In this document: positions 63,290 through 64,000 of the stretch, in pieces | Position numbering within the stretch: position 1 is the first letter of the stretch | Layout of the letters: each line of letters starts with the position of its first letter | Source of the DNA: Enoplolaimus lenunculus | Taxonomy: Eukaryota > Nematoda > Enoplea > Enoplida > Thoracostomopsidae | Direction of reading: 5' to 3' | Assembly: GCA_030248215.1 (NCBI GenBank) | Contig: JASANG010000885.1 | Location: 124,001 to 188,000, forward strand | Length of the DNA stretch: 64,000 nucleotides | Program-made: the position numbers and the translations under genes | The notes under the pieces: model-generated | Told to the model about the DNA's origin: nothing | The model's input: the letters and a program-made list of their open reading frames with translations, nothing else | Database searches by the model: none

Positions 63290-64000
63290 CTGCAATTATG
63301 CTTTGAATTATGTATCAAAAAAGTTACTTGTAACGCTTATGGAATTGATGAAGAAAAAATTTCAAATGCTATTATCCTTAGTAACTAATACTAGTCAACG
63401 TGGTTGCAAATTTGCAACCCTAAAATAGTCCTCACAAAACATTTTAAGAATACGTTCTAATTTGTATATATACTGTCTCTTTTTAATATATGAAACAATC
63501 ATTACAACTGCTGCAATGCTGTCGTTTGAAATATTTCGAAAACTTAGCAGCAGGCAAGCGTCAATTGCCAATTGCATTTTTCCACACGGCTTATACGAGA
63601 TATTGTGAACCATGCATTATAAACGGCAAATTTGAAGAGAGCAAAGACAGAAATTAATGCGCCAGAAAAGAGCGTATGCCGACCATATATATTATTTCAA
63701 CTTCAAATTTAAAATTCAATACAAAAATAGCGAATTGTATTATGCTAATGTAACAAGAGAACATGAAAGGTGAGCTATACAGTAACTGTTTAGAAATACA
63801 ACACATTTTAAGTCAATATATCTAAGGCTTGGTTTGCAGAGTGAAATATAGTATTCCAGGGAGCCGTTTTGATCATATTTGAAGTATACCCTGTATTGAA
63901 AAAAACCTAGTTTGCTTTAGGCCATATTTGTCAAATATAGCTATGTAATTTGATGACTGTTGCACATTATATATCGTATATACTAAGCTAGTAGTTTTCA

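Overview
The window looks like animal DNA, most probably from a nematode or a close relative. The evidence is as follows. Genes are interrupted by introns with worm-like acceptors (TTTCAG, TTTTCAG). The nematode telomere hexamer TTAGGC/GCCTAA occurs hundreds of times. One gene is a DUF229 protein, one is an NPY/NPF-type neuropeptide receptor of the kind expanded in worms, and one is a secreted Cys-rich protein I cannot name. The DNA is AT-rich and filled with non-autonomous DNA transposons. The species cannot be fixed from this sequence.

Genes. (1) A DUF229-family type II membrane protein on the + strand (6586-8916), uninterrupted in its coding part; a ~535 bp (TAAGCC)n array starts about 12 bp after its stop codon. 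(2) A six-exon neuropeptide receptor on the - strand, exons between 35208 and 15323, 606 residues, all splice sites GT-AG and all phases consistent. (3) A + strand, apparently eight-exon gene (22561-29209) for a predicted secreted Cys-containing protein, lying wholly inside the 14.5 kb intron 5 of the receptor gene on the opposite strand. (4) Two phase-compatible candidate exons of an unidentified - strand gene near the right edge (61561-61665, 63176-63289). (5) A Tc1/mariner-type transposase relic with one in-frame stop and no C-terminus (13697-14272, - strand).

Repeats make up most of the rest. The dominant group is a family of 0.1-0.3 kb elements that begin and end in GGCC, are flanked by 8-bp target duplications (hAT-like), and carry TTAGGC-type hexamers inside. 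At least two dozen copies are visible, several inside receptor introns. Other families: GGCTACGAGCCTG-ended elements (8-bp duplications), TA-flanked CACTGCAAAAAA elements full of TGACTC/GAGTCA, TTAA-flanked elements, a TAA-flanked Harbinger-like element, CAGGG-ended elements, and a TTAACC-ended element with a tRNA-like pol III promoter (A and B boxes). Nested insertions are frequent.

Tandem arrays: TTAGGC-type arrays at 8.9-9.5 and 58.7-59.0 kb, a 23-bp satellite at 19.1-19.5 kb, a 37-bp satellite at 23.9-25.7 kb, an 18-bp minisatellite at 37.0-37.5 kb and a 26-bp satellite at 43.0-44.8 kb. The two largest satellites and one transposon contain A/C-rich corrupted stretches that look like long-read assembly noise.

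Layout: 1-6.5 kb repeats; 6.5-9.5 kb DUF229 gene and telomere-type array; 9.5-15.3 kb repeats with the mariner relic; 15.3-35.2 kb receptor gene with the nested gene; 35.2-61.5 kb repeats and satellites with no confident gene; 61.5-64 kb candidate exons and repeats. No CRISPR array, operon, rRNA gene or confident functional tRNA gene was seen.
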